Assembly: GCF_024721975.1 (NCBI RefSeq) | Contig: NZ_JANQBB010000002.1 | Coordinates: 434,001 to 498,000 of the forward strand | Source of the DNA: Paenibacillus endoradicis | GTDB taxonomy: Bacteria; Bacillota; Bacilli; Paenibacillales; Paenibacillaceae | DNA length: 64,000 nt | Reading direction: 5' to 3' | Made by a program: the position numbers and the translations under genes | The notes under the pieces: model-generated | What the model was told of the DNA's origin: nothing | Databases searched by the model: none | What the model saw: only the letters and a program-made list of their open reading frames with translations | In this document: positions 1-8,399 of the stretch, one piece after another | Numbering within the stretch: the stretch's first letter is position 1 | How the letters are laid out: each line of letters opens with the position of its first letter

Positions 1-1421
1 GATTAGCATTAGCTAAAATTTTGCTACAAGCCCCGGACCTGTTAATGCTCGATGAGCCTACCAATCATCTGGATATTGAGACTTTAACTTGGCTCGAAGG
101 ATACTTACGTTCTTATAACGGAGCTATTCTTGTCGTATCACATGACCGTTACTTCCTAGATGCTATGACGACTACAATTGTAGAAATCGAGCGTCACCAA
201 GCGAAGCGCTACACTGGTAATTACAGCCGCTACCTTGAAATCAAAGAAGCAGAGTACGAAATTCAGATGAAACACTTCGAAAAACAACAAGATGAAATTG
301 CTAAAATGGAGCAGTTTATTCAAAAAAATATTGTACGTGCCTCAACGACAAAGCGTGCCCAAAGCCGTCGCAAGTCTTTAGATAAAATGGATCGTATGGA
401 TCGCCCGATGGGTGATTTGAAACGTGCGTCTTTCTCATTTGAAGTAGAACGGATGAGTGGGAAAGAAGTACTGAATGTTAATCATCTATCAGTACAATTC
501 CCTAATACTACGACACCACTGTTCAGTGATATTAGTTTCCAGTTGCAACGTGGCGAGATGGTTGCACTAGTTGGGCCAAATGGAATCGGCAAGTCAACAT
601 TATTGAAGACACTTGTATCACAATTAGAACCTACAACAGGTAGTATCCAATTCGGATCACATGTGAAGGTTGGTTACTATGATCAAGAACATAATGTGCT
701 GAATAGTAATAACACCGTATTAGAAGAAGTATGGGGTACTTACCCTCATATGGAAGAAGCTCGTATTCGTACAGTGCTCGGTAACTTCTTATTCAGTGGT
801 GAAGATGTATTGAAAAAAATATCAGCACTCAGTGGTGGCGAAAAGGCGCGTGTCTCTTTATCTAAGTTAATGTTAGCTCAAGCTAACTTTCTAATTCTCG
901 ATGAGCCTACGAACCATTTAGATCTATTCAGTAAGGAAGTACTTGAATCAGCATTGTTTGATTATGAAGGTACTTTACTATTCATTTCACATGACCGTTA
1001 TTTCCTTAACAAAATGTCTGAGCGTATTGTCGAACTATCAGCGCAAGGTGCCAGCTATTTCCTGGGAAATTATGACGATATGCTGGAGAAAAAACTCGAA
1101 ATGGAAGAAGCTCGACTTGAAGCTGCAAAATTACAAATCAATAAAAACTCAGTTCAACAGCAAGTGACAGCATCCCCTGTCCAATCCTATGAGGCTGAGA
1201 AGCAACAGAAACGTGAAGAGCGTACTAAGCAGCGTAAATTAGAACAATTAGAGCAACAAATTGCCGAATTAGAGCAAGAGATCGCTGACTGGGAAGTTAA
1301 ACTGACAGATCCAGCTATTTTTAACGACTATATGCGTATTCAAGAAATTCAAACAGAAATCGCTAATCGTAAAGCTACTCTTGATACTTGCTATGAGCAA
1401 TGGGAAGAGTTTATGGCTTAG
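1..1421 (+). CDS. ydiF: ABC-F ATPase (YdiF-like), 5' end cut by the window
   Basis: The reading frame is open from base 3, so the start and the first Walker A lie before the window. What remains is the end of the first ATPase domain (LDEPTNHLD at about bases 48-74), a charged inter-domain helical linker (about bases 230-420, the tRNA-contacting region in the family), a second ATPase domain with Walker A GPNGIGKST (bases 572-598), signature LSGGEKARVSL and a second LDEPTNHLD, then a Glu/Gln/Lys-rich coiled-coil tail. No membrane segment is visible. ABC-F proteins bind the ribosomal E site and relieve stalled translation or protect against antibiotics. In B. subtilis ydiF follows tsaD (gcp), and the tsa operon lies 7 kb away here, which supports orthology to YdiF rather than to a resistance ABC-F. 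The exact member is inferred from synteny and the coiled-coil tail. Confidence 0.88.
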   Translation, partial: LALAKILLQAPDLLMLDEPTNHLDIETLTWLEGYLRSYNGAILVVSHDRYFLDAMTTTIVEIERHQAKRYTGNYSRYLEIKEAEYEIQMKHFEKQQDEIAKMEQFIQKNIVRASTTKRAQSRRKSLDKMDRMDRPMGDLKRASFSFEVERMSGKEVLNVNHLSVQFPNTTTPLFSDISFQLQRGEMVALVGPNGIGKSTLLKTLVSQLEPTTGSIQFGSHVKVGYYDQEHNVLNSNNTVLEEVWGTYPHMEEARIRTVLGNFLFSGEDVLKKISALSGGEKARVSLSKLMLAQANFLILDEPTNHLDLFSKEVLESALFDYEGTLLFISHDRYFLNKMSERIVELSAQGASYFLGNYDDMLEKKLEMEEARLEAAKLQINKNSVQQQVTASPVQSYEAEKQQKREERTKQRKLEQLEQQIAELEQEIADWEVKLTDPAIFNDYMRIQEIQTEIANRKATLDTCYEQWEEFMA

Positions 1422-1436
1422 TACATGTTGACAATA

Positions 1437-1482
1437 AAGAAGCTGTTCCACTGTAGATAAATCTACAGTGGAACAGCTTCTT
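1437..1482. terminator. Bidirectional hairpin between convergent genes
   Basis: A perfect 21-bp inverted repeat (1437-1457 and 1462-1482) with a 4-nt loop lies between the ends of the ABC-F gene and the convergent response regulator gene. No long U tract follows on either strand, so termination strength is uncertain. Confidence 0.7.
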
Positions 1483-1526
1483 ATATTGAGATTGATTTTT
1501 CTCAAGCTCAGCATTCATGTTATGCA

Positions 1527-2186
1527 TTAACCTTTCGAAGTTTTTGCTGGGATATATCCTAGTTCAATAGCTACTGTAACAGCCTTCGCACGCGAACGAA
1601 CTTGTAACTTCTCGAATAACTTACTCAATTGATATTCCACACCGCGTTGACTAATATGGAATTTGTCAGCTAGTTCTCTGTTACTGCTACCAAGTGAAAT
1701 GGCTTCTAGAAGTTCCTTTTCTTTGTCTGTAATATATGAATTTTGTCTCTGCATAATTTTTTGTAAAGCCCGCAAGTCCATACTTCGTAATCGTTGTAAC
1801 AAATCTATCGGTATAATAGCGTTGCCTTGTATCATGCTTTGTAGCGATTGAATAAGTTCATCACTAGAACTAGATTTACTTACAAATCCATTTACCCTTG
1901 CATCCATCATCTCATTGAAATGTGGTTCTAACTCATATCCAGAATACATCATTACTTTCACATCTGACTGCTTGTCTTTCAAAATACTACATAATTCAAT
2001 ACCATTCATTACTGGCATCTGCCAATCACATAGAACGATATCAATTCGTTGTCTACTTATCATTTCAATTGCTAATTTGGCAGATTGAACATAACTAGCT
2101 CTTACACGCATATTACGTTCTAACATATCCTTCGTACCAATCCCTACCGCTGGATGATCATCCACAATAAGAATATGACTATGCAA
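1527..2186 (-). CDS. ComA-like LuxR-family response regulator, orphan
   Basis: Receiver domain at residues 1-120 with acidic pair VDDHPAV and phosphoacceptor in LCDWQMPVMNG, then a LuxR/NarL helix-turn-helix near the C terminus (ITDKEKELL, SNRELADKFHISQRGVEYQL). The HPAVG-GT-D-MLE start and the MYSGYE segment resemble ComA of Bacillus. The frame is open up to 2270, but the better start is TTG at 2186, preceded by AAGGGAGG at 7-nt spacing and giving a 219-residue protein whose receiver begins at once. No histidine kinase, pheromone gene or partner is adjacent, so its kinase must be elsewhere or absent. It ends against the shared hairpin downstream of the ABC-F gene and separates that gene from the tsa operon. 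A role in competence-like or quorum control is inference from similarity only. Confidence 0.85.
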   Translation of the reverse strand: MHSHILIVDDHPAVGIGTKDMLERNMRVRASYVQSAKLAIEMISRQRIDIVLCDWQMPVMNGIELCSILKDKQSDVKVMMYSGYELEPHFNEMMDARVNGFVSKSSSSDELIQSLQSMIQGNAIIPIDLLQRLRSMDLRALQKIMQRQNSYITDKEKELLEAISLGSSNRELADKFHISQRGVEYQLSKLFEKLQVRSRAKAVTVAIELGYIPAKTSKG

Positions 2187-2395
2187 TAATAGCCCTCCCT
2201 TCTTACGATGATTATAACTTTTGACTTTATACGACTGTTTGCTCATGTTGCAAAAGTTTGATACTTTCATACTTTGGAAAAATAAGAGTTCGGATAATAT
2301 CTACTACCATGAGGGACGAAAAGAAAAGGATTGTAAACCGTGGAGAATGAATCTATTATCTGGATATATTATATCGTTAACTATTAGTAATATAA
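2187..2395. other. Intergenic region upstream of the ComA-like regulator
   Basis: About 210 bases of A+T-rich sequence between the regulator start and the terminator of the MglB-like gene. It presumably carries the regulator promoter. I see no structured RNA or convincing operator. Confidence 0.4.
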
Positions 2396-2440
2396 ATAAA
2401 AAAATCCCTCAATATTGTTTGCGGAAATCAACATTGAGGG
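2395..2440 (-). terminator. Rho-independent terminator of the sugar-sensing operon
   Basis: On the minus strand the arms CCCTCAATGTTG and CAATATTGAGGG (one mismatch) are followed directly by a run of seven T. It lies 43 bases after the stop codon of the MglB-like gene. Confidence 0.85.
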
Positions 2441-2482
2441 CTGTGTAATTCTACTCCGCTAATTAACTGAATTTAATCTAGC

Positions 2483-3481
2483 TTACCATTGAGTCACTTT
2501 TTGGTAAGGGATCCATACATATTTACCATCGGTAATGTCGTAACCTGTATTTTCTTTGGTTGGCATTCCCCCAGCTGCTAGAACAGACATTAATTCTACT
2601 GTTGCTTTACCTTGATTAACAGCATCGTTAAGTACAGTTCCTAGTAGCGTTCCATCTTTCAACGCTTGCATTGCCGGTTCTGTAGCATCTACGCCAACAA
2701 CAGGCATAAACTTACCATTTTTGAAATACCCTGCTACTTTCAAAGCTTCAATTGCACCAAGAGCCATATCATCGTTGTTAGCAATTACCGCTTCAATCTT
2801 ATCTCCATGAGCTATAAGAAATTCCGCCATTTTTTCTTGTGCATTCACTCGATCCCACATCGCTATTTCTACACCAAGCGATTCAACTTTAATTCCAGCT
2901 TCTTCAATCGCTATTACAGAAAATTTTGTGCGTAATTCAGTATCCTGGTGACCGGGTTCACCTTTTAACATAACATATTGCAAAACGCCATCACCGTTCT
3001 TATCCATACTAGCGTTCGCCTTCCAGTATTCAACGAGAATTTCACCTTCCATTGTGCCTGACTCTTCAGCTTTCGCTCCTACAAAAAATACTTTATCCCA
3101 TTTGGCAAGATCGGTTGCTAACGGTTCACGATTAATAAACACTACAGGAATATTGGCTCTTTGTGCTTTATCAATAATGATACCCGCAGCTGTACGATCA
3201 ACCGGATTTATCGCCATAGCTTTCATCTGCTTAGAGATAAATTGATCGACTTTGTCATTCTCTTTCGTCTGTGAGTTTTTACTATCTACAATATCGACAG
3301 CTATTTTCCCTTCTGCAGCTGAAGTGATTGCACTACGAACACCACTCATAAAGGTGTTATCAAACATGAAAATAGCCACTCCCGTTTTGGGCAATGAATT
3401 TCCTACCCCTTCATTACCGTTGCAAGCTACTGCAATGATTGCAATTGTACAAATTACTAAAGTGATAACTACTTTTCTCAT
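2483..3481 (-). CDS. MglB-like glucose/galactose-binding lipoprotein without a transporter
   Basis: Secreted lipoprotein of 332 residues with an N-terminal hydrophobic segment and lipobox IAVAC (Cys20). It belongs to the periplasmic-binding family of E. coli MglB. Every galactose/glucose contact I recall from MglB has a counterpart: Asp and Phe in FDNTFMS, Asn in FINREP, His/Asp/Arg in GHQDTELR, Trp in AMWDR, Asn in NNDDMA, Asp in GVDATEP, Asn in LNDAVNQ. The Ca2+-binding loop DKNGDGVLQY is kept. No mglA or mglC gene is adjacent. Instead it is the last gene of an operon with an AraC response regulator, a YesM kinase and a second binding protein, 40 bases after that gene. Such arrangements act as extracellular sugar sensors (compare XylFII-LytS), so I infer sensing of glucose or galactose, with import by a distant permease also possible. 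Confidence 0.85.
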   Translation of the reverse strand: MRKVVITLVICTIAIIAVACNGNEGVGNSLPKTGVAIFMFDNTFMSGVRSAITSAAEGKIAVDIVDSKNSQTKENDKVDQFISKQMKAMAINPVDRTAAGIIIDKAQRANIPVVFINREPLATDLAKWDKVFFVGAKAEESGTMEGEILVEYWKANASMDKNGDGVLQYVMLKGEPGHQDTELRTKFSVIAIEEAGIKVESLGVEIAMWDRVNAQEKMAEFLIAHGDKIEAVIANNDDMALGAIEALKVAGYFKNGKFMPVVGVDATEPAMQALKDGTLLGTVLNDAVNQGKATVELMSVLAAGGMPTKENTGYDITDGKYVWIPYQKVTQW

Positions 3482-3521
3482 ATTTCTTTAGCCCCTAAAG
3501 AATTTATTTAGATTAGTTCGT

Positions 3522-4505
3522 TCATTGTACGACAGGATATAGTAGCTTTTGATTTTTCAACCAAAACATATTATCTTTATTAACGATTGTCATATCTCTA
3601 AGATACGTCGTTGAGATATTTTGCCCATTAGCAGCTTGCACAGCATATTGAACGGACAAATAACCTAACGAGAAAGCATTTTGCACAAACAGTGATTCCA
3701 TCTGCCCTTCTTGCAATAATTCTAATAACTGAATAGAACTATCGAAACCTACCATTTTAATATCACTCGAAGCATTCAAGTCCTTTAACGCTAAGGCGGA
3801 ACTAATAGAACTCGTCGTCATTAATGCTAAGATCCCATCAACTTTATACTCCTTAATATTTTTAATGACGGCCTGCTTACATTTATCAACATCTTTCGAA
3901 CATACTACCGTACTAACGACTTCAATTTCATTATAATTTTTCAGTTCTTCATATACGCCCTTTTCCCTTGCTTCACCATTAATTCCTGCATGCATATAGT
4001 CTACAACTAAAAGATTCCCTTTATAGTTCAATAATTTCGCCATTTCTTTCATCGCTTCTTGTCCATATGCTTCATTATCAGAACCAATGTATGTCGTTGT
4101 GACTCCACTCGTTAATTTACTATCAACGGCAATAACGGGAATGCGACGACGGTTGGCTTCCTCAAGAACTGCTGCAAATTCCTTATCGCTATTCGCTCCA
4201 ATAATGATCGCATCGGGGTTAGATGCTAATATTGCACGTGCAATTCTTATCTGACCTTCTATATCTCCATCATCTTCAGGAAAATGCAATTGCAATGTGA
4301 CATCATATTCTAAAGCAGCATTATCAGCACCTTTACGTACATAACTCCAGTAATCATCTGTAGAAGATCGTAGTAACACAGCAATATTTTTCTGATGGTC
4401 TACCGCTACATGATCTGGCTCACTTGGATGAAAAGCTGAATAAATTAACGTCCCACAAATAAGTACACAGACAAACACAATTGACCATTCCTTAAAGTTG
4501 TGCAT
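3522..4505 (-). CDS. Membrane-anchored RbsB-like sugar-binding protein
   Basis: A 327-residue type I periplasmic-binding-protein fold (Peripla_BP_4 type: IAVLLRSSTDDYW start, DAIIIGANS, VIAVDSKL, YIGSDNEAYG, MVGFDSS). The N terminus has one hydrophobic helix (about residues 9-25). The Cys in VLIC has no small residue before it, so this looks like an uncleaved membrane anchor rather than a lipobox. Its start overlaps the end of the YesM kinase by 14 bases and has a strong AAAGGAGGA ribosome site, so the two are translationally coupled. No permease is next to it. The likely role is a ligand-binding partner of the kinase, but this is inference. Its ligand residues differ from the MglB-like neighbour, so the two probably recognise different sugars. 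Confidence 0.82.
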   Translation of the reverse strand: MHNFKEWSIVFVCVLICGTLIYSAFHPSEPDHVAVDHQKNIAVLLRSSTDDYWSYVRKGADNAALEYDVTLQLHFPEDDGDIEGQIRIARAILASNPDAIIIGANSDKEFAAVLEEANRRRIPVIAVDSKLTSGVTTTYIGSDNEAYGQEAMKEMAKLLNYKGNLLVVDYMHAGINGEAREKGVYEELKNYNEIEVVSTVVCSKDVDKCKQAVIKNIKEYKVDGILALMTTSSISSALALKDLNASSDIKMVGFDSSIQLLELLQEGQMESLFVQNAFSLGYLSVQYAVQAANGQNISTTYLRDMTIVNKDNMFWLKNQKLLYPVVQ

Positions 4506-6255
4506 ACGGATCTTCCTCCTTTACAGTAGATGATTGAATTAATGCTGGGAATGTAATATAAATCGTCGTTCCTTCTTCTAATTCACTTTCAACTAAAAGT
4601 CCATATTGTTCGCCAAAATATAACTTGATCCGCTCGTTCACATTTTTTAAGCCCACGCCAGAACCTGAGCTGCTACTATATTTACCCGCATTAATCGCTT
4701 TGAGCTGTTGCTCATTTATTCCAATACCATTATCTCTCACGATAATCTCGATTTGATCCTTATCATTGAGACTTACAATAACTTCGATTAACCCCTTATC
4801 AACACTTGGCTCGATACCATACTCTAGTGCATTTTCGACTAACGGCTGTAATATTAACTTCAACGAAATGTAGCCTAGCGCTCGTTCATCGATTCGGAAT
4901 TGGAAATCGAATTTGTTTTTGAAGCGCATCTGTTGAATAATTAAGTAATTTCTTACATGCTCAATTTCTTCCGAAATTAGAATTAAACTCTCGCCTTTAC
5001 TAAGACTAATCCGGAACAATTTAGATAATGCGGTAATCATCGTGACAGCATCCTCATTACGTTTCGAACTGATCATTCGGACGACTGTGTTAAGCGTATT
5101 GTATAAGAAATGTGGATTGATCTGTGCTTGTAAAGCATCTAATTCATATTTCCGCTTACTTTCTTGCTCCGAGACAATTTTGTTCATTAAAGTTCTAATC
5201 GTGCCTAGCATAATATTATAACGATCACCTAAGTTTTTAATTTCAAGTGGACCATCGCTTTTGGCAGCTACATTAAACTCCCCACGTTCAATCCCTCGCA
5301 TCGTCACTTCTAGTTTTTTGATTGGTTTAGATATTTGGCGCGAAATCAGATTGGACACCACCAGCAGAATAATAGCAAGCGCTATCAATATTTTAATTAG
5401 GGCAATGCTAAGATCTGCATTCGTTAACCCTAGCTCGTCCATATAAGATATGCCAACAACTTTCCAACCGACATTACTGATGGATTGAATACTAATCATC
5501 TTTGCTCGTGGTCCAGACTGATCAATAAAACTACCATACGTTTGCTTTAGTGCAAGTTCAACATTTTCTTGCTTTAAATCAGCATAAATAATCTCGATTT
5601 GCGGGTGATAAACAATATTGCCGCCGGACTCCTCAATAATGTAGGCATAACCACTTTTCCCTAAGCTTACCCGCTCCGATAGTTCTTGAATACGATTGAA
5701 ATTTACATCTAAAAGCAATACTCCTTGCTCTAGCTGACCATCTTTCATAAATGTAATCGTCTTGCTAAGTGAAACTACCCATTCATACTTCTGAGAATAT
5801 AAATTTTGTACATGGGGCACTGAAATAGACAGATATCCATCCTTTTCTATCGCCGTTTTGAACCATGTTTCATCTGCTACAACTAATGATTCTTTCAAAC
5901 TAACATTAGGTAATAGTGCAATTGGACTTCCTTGTAAATCTACTAATGTAAGCGACACGACATCTGATCTCGAAGAAATCATCGATTGTAGCTTCCATAA
6001 CTCATCACTTTGCATTCCTTCTTCACTAGAGCTTATCGTGTGATGTAACATATGATATAAATCCATCGTAGATTTAATATAATCTGCTAGATTGTAACTT
6101 ACTTGATCAATAATTTGCTGTGCATTACGACTTGCATTTTCTTTTGTGTTTGATGAAAACTGACTATATAATGTCAAGCCGATAATCGTAATGATGAATA
6201 CAGAGAACAAAGAGAACGATACAGTAAGAATGAATTGGATACTCCGTCGTTTCAT
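4492..6255 (-). CDS. YesM-family sensor histidine kinase of the sugar-sensing operon
   Basis: 587 residues. TM1 lies at about 11-30, an extracellular Cache-like sensor at 31-285, TM2 at about 284-302, HAMP at about 302-355, the His_kinase domain with the phosphorylated His382 in INPHFLYNTLN, and the ATPase domain with N box LVENALEYG (Asn475), DNGIGI and the glycine box GVGLKNVNERI. It is the LytS/YesM type that lacks a classic dimerisation helix motif. The start has AAAGGAC upstream and lies 3 bases after the response regulator stop. It overlaps the downstream binding-protein gene by 14 bases, which argues for a physical or functional complex with the two sugar-binding proteins. The expected role is phosphorylating the AraC-type regulator upstream in response to an extracellular sugar. 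Confidence 0.92.
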   Translation of the reverse strand: MKRRSIQFILTVSFSLFSVFIITIIGLTLYSQFSSNTKENASRNAQQIIDQVSYNLADYIKSTMDLYHMLHHTISSSEEGMQSDELWKLQSMISSRSDVVSLTLVDLQGSPIALLPNVSLKESLVVADETWFKTAIEKDGYLSISVPHVQNLYSQKYEWVVSLSKTITFMKDGQLEQGVLLLDVNFNRIQELSERVSLGKSGYAYIIEESGGNIVYHPQIEIIYADLKQENVELALKQTYGSFIDQSGPRAKMISIQSISNVGWKVVGISYMDELGLTNADLSIALIKILIALAIILLVVSNLISRQISKPIKKLEVTMRGIERGEFNVAAKSDGPLEIKNLGDRYNIMLGTIRTLMNKIVSEQESKRKYELDALQAQINPHFLYNTLNTVVRMISSKRNEDAVTMITALSKLFRISLSKGESLILISEEIEHVRNYLIIQQMRFKNKFDFQFRIDERALGYISLKLILQPLVENALEYGIEPSVDKGLIEVIVSLNDKDQIEIIVRDNGIGINEQQLKAINAGKYSSSSGSGVGLKNVNERIKLYFGEQYGLLVESELEEGTTIYITFPALIQSSTVKEEDPYAQL

Positions 6256-6258
6256 AAT

Positions 6259-7899
6259 CTAGTCCTTTCTCAACATAGCATTACGATAATCTTTGGCAGA
6301 GACTCCTGTATATTTTTTGAATGTTAGACTAAAATAGTTCGGATCAGAAAACCCAACTCTGTCAGCAATCTCAAAGGATTTTAGATCTGTGGTGCGCAAT
6401 AATTGTTGTGCCATTTCCATTCTTATTTTAAGTAAATATGCCCCATACGTTAATTGTGTAGCTTTCTTGAATAATCCACTGAAATAACCTGGACTAATGT
6501 GTAATTGCAGACATAACGTAGTAATGGAGAGATCTGTTTGCATATAATGTTCTTTTGTATAATGAATCGCTTCTTCAACCAGTTTTTGCGAAGTATTTTG
6601 TCTTGTACTTGCTATACTTTGATGAAGATTATGGCATAACTCTGAGAACCAAGTCTTAGTTTCTTCTAGACTTTTCAAACTTTGATATTGCAACAATAGA
6701 CTAGTACCTTCACTCCATTGCCCGCCAATTGATGCATCAAGTGATTTCATCAAGCGATGAACAGCCGTAATAATCTCAAGAAAATATTGTTCGTATTCAC
6801 TTACGGTCGCTTGAGTATGGTCAATCTCATCAACGATAGCTGAGATTGCTTGTTGTAATTCACGATCTGTACCAAGCTTGATTGCACGGATAAATTGTTG
6901 TTCCTTATATTCATCAAAATATAATCGTGACTGTACGTTTTTCTCAATATCATCGATACATATTATCGAGTTATGATCAATAATTCGACGATAATCTAAT
7001 CCTGAGCGTGCTGAATCGTATCCATGCTTTAATTGATCAAGAGTAGTCGTATAAGTACCTACACTAATAATGGCAGACATCCGTAAATATTTCTGAATAC
7101 TTTGTAAAATCCGTTGCAATGTATTGACAGTTTCAACCATTTTCGCTTGTGGATCACCAACCTGATCTATCGTCAATAATACAACTTCATCTTGATGTAC
7201 AAAGATATTTCCTAACTGCTCGCTTTGCCATAATTCAGTCGCTACATTAGTAACGGCAAACAACTTCAAATCTATGTCATTCGAATCTACAAGTGATAGA
7301 CTAGGCTCATCATCTATGTCGTTATTGTCATGATTGATCGATATTAATGAAATAATGTATCCTTTGCCTTCCAGGTTCAAATTATATTTCTCAGCTCTCT
7401 GCTCGATAAGATAAAGTGGTAATCGACGAGTCATTAATGAGATTAGAAACTTTTCGCGAATAACAGGCAAACTAATTCTATAATGGTCTTGCAACGTCTT
7501 CATATTCAATACAGCTTCACGCTCTAGATCAATTGTTGCGATCACTTTATTAATGGCAGTTAGTAATTGATCATTAGAAAATGGTTTTAGTAAGTATTCT
7601 TCTACTTGAAGATGTATCGCCTGCTTCGCATATTGAAAATCATCATATCCTGATATAATAATAACTTTAGTAATCGGGTAATGTTGTTTGAGCCATTCGG
7701 TTAGTTGTAAACCATTCATAAACGGCATACTAATGTCTGTTACTACGATATCTGGCTCGACACGATCAAACAATTCAATCGCATCATTTCCGTTTATTGC
7801 GGTATATACGGAACTGATACGATTACTCTCCCAATCGATTCCCACTTCCAAACCTTCTGTAACTTCAGGTTCATCATCAACAATTAGTAATTTATACAT
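6259..7899 (-). CDS. YesN-family response regulator with AraC DNA-binding domain
   Basis: 546 residues. The receiver (1-120) has LIVDDEPE, phosphoacceptor Asp55 in VVTDISMP and the conserved Lys in YLLKPFS. A long middle region of unknown ligand function follows, then a C-terminal AraC double helix-turn-helix (about 440-545) with DLSITTLCLQLHISPGYFS and FEIADRVGFSDPNYFSLTFKKYTG. The start has AAAGGGG upstream. It is the first gene of the operon and its 5' region is the DnaA-box cluster at 7926-8269, so promoter and DnaA sites overlap. The expected targets are sugar uptake or degradation genes. None lies in the operon itself, and the nearest sugar genes are galKET at 19-23 kb. Confidence 0.92.
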   Translation of the reverse strand: MYKLLIVDDEPEVTEGLEVGIDWESNRISSVYTAINGNDAIELFDRVEPDIVVTDISMPFMNGLQLTEWLKQHYPITKVIIISGYDDFQYAKQAIHLQVEEYLLKPFSNDQLLTAINKVIATIDLEREAVLNMKTLQDHYRISLPVIREKFLISLMTRRLPLYLIEQRAEKYNLNLEGKGYIISLISINHDNNDIDDEPSLSLVDSNDIDLKLFAVTNVATELWQSEQLGNIFVHQDEVVLLTIDQVGDPQAKMVETVNTLQRILQSIQKYLRMSAIISVGTYTTTLDQLKHGYDSARSGLDYRRIIDHNSIICIDDIEKNVQSRLYFDEYKEQQFIRAIKLGTDRELQQAISAIVDEIDHTQATVSEYEQYFLEIITAVHRLMKSLDASIGGQWSEGTSLLLQYQSLKSLEETKTWFSELCHNLHQSIASTRQNTSQKLVEEAIHYTKEHYMQTDLSITTLCLQLHISPGYFSGLFKKATQLTYGAYLLKIRMEMAQQLLRTTDLKSFEIADRVGFSDPNYFSLTFKKYTGVSAKDYRNAMLRKD

Positions 7900-7925
7900 T
7901 GTGTTTTCCCCTTTAACAGCATCTA

Positions 7926-8269
7926 TTATCCACCTATCATATTATGTATTGGAAATAATATGTACTATTTTCTACATTTTTTCATTTAAAGTTATCAACA
8001 CACTTATCAACAACGGTGTATAAATTGTTAGTCAATTCTGTCATTAATGCTATTAAACAAATGCATTTCTATTGGGATCGATTCGTATCATCACTAAAAC
8101 TGGATGTTATTAACAGTAGTTATCCACATTGTCCACAATATCCACGTTTCATTACTGAAAACTTTATACACATAATCATTTTTTTCATCTTTTACAAATC
8201 CTTTAATATCATTGTATTTATGGAAGTTATTAACACCCTATTGTTAATATGTGGATAACGATATTCACA
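7926..8269. promoter_or_regulatory. DnaA-box cluster next to tsaD
   Basis: A 344-bp gene-free stretch carries three perfect DnaA boxes (TTATCCACA 8120-8128, TTATACACA 8164-8172, TGTGGATAA 8250-8258) and eight with one mismatch: TTATCCACC 7926, TTATCAACA 7992 and 8004, GGTGTATAA 8015, TTATTAACA 8107 and 8227, TTGTCCACA 8129, ATATTCACA 8261. Boxes at 8120, 8129 and a weaker ATATCCACG at 8138 are head-to-tail with no gap. There is no dnaA or dnaN here, so it is not the usual origin. It occupies the intergenic space between tsaD and the AraC regulator. I recall that one of the extra-origin DnaA clusters of B. subtilis is at gcp (= tsaD). Binding by DnaA is inferred from sequence. Confidence 0.82.
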
Positions 8270-8277
8270 CTAACAAA

Positions 8278-8369
8278 AAATGCAGTGTGCGATTGAAATG
8301 AACCTCTATTTTTAGAATCAATATCTAATCATTGGGGTTATTTCGTATAATCTCTCGCACACTGCATTT
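8278..8369 (-). terminator. Terminator of the thiL-tsa operon
   Basis: A 15-bp perfect inverted repeat (8278-8292 and 8355-8369) with a 62-base loop. On the minus strand the distal arm runs into a T-rich tail ending in TTTTTTGTTA. It begins 31 bases after the tsaD stop and directly abuts the DnaA-box cluster. The long loop is unusual and may contain a smaller inner stem. Confidence 0.7.
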
Positions 8370-8399
8370 CATATTTATATAGGTTTAACATTAATAAAA

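Noticed and set aside
2187..2270. N-terminal extension of the ComA-like regulator to 2270
   Set aside because: The extension has no domain, and a well-placed ribosome site precedes the TTG at 2186.
7926..8269. Chromosomal replication origin
   Set aside because: Boxes are dense, but dnaA, dnaN, rpmH and gyrase genes are absent and the flanking genes are tsaD and a regulator. A secondary DnaA-box cluster fits better.
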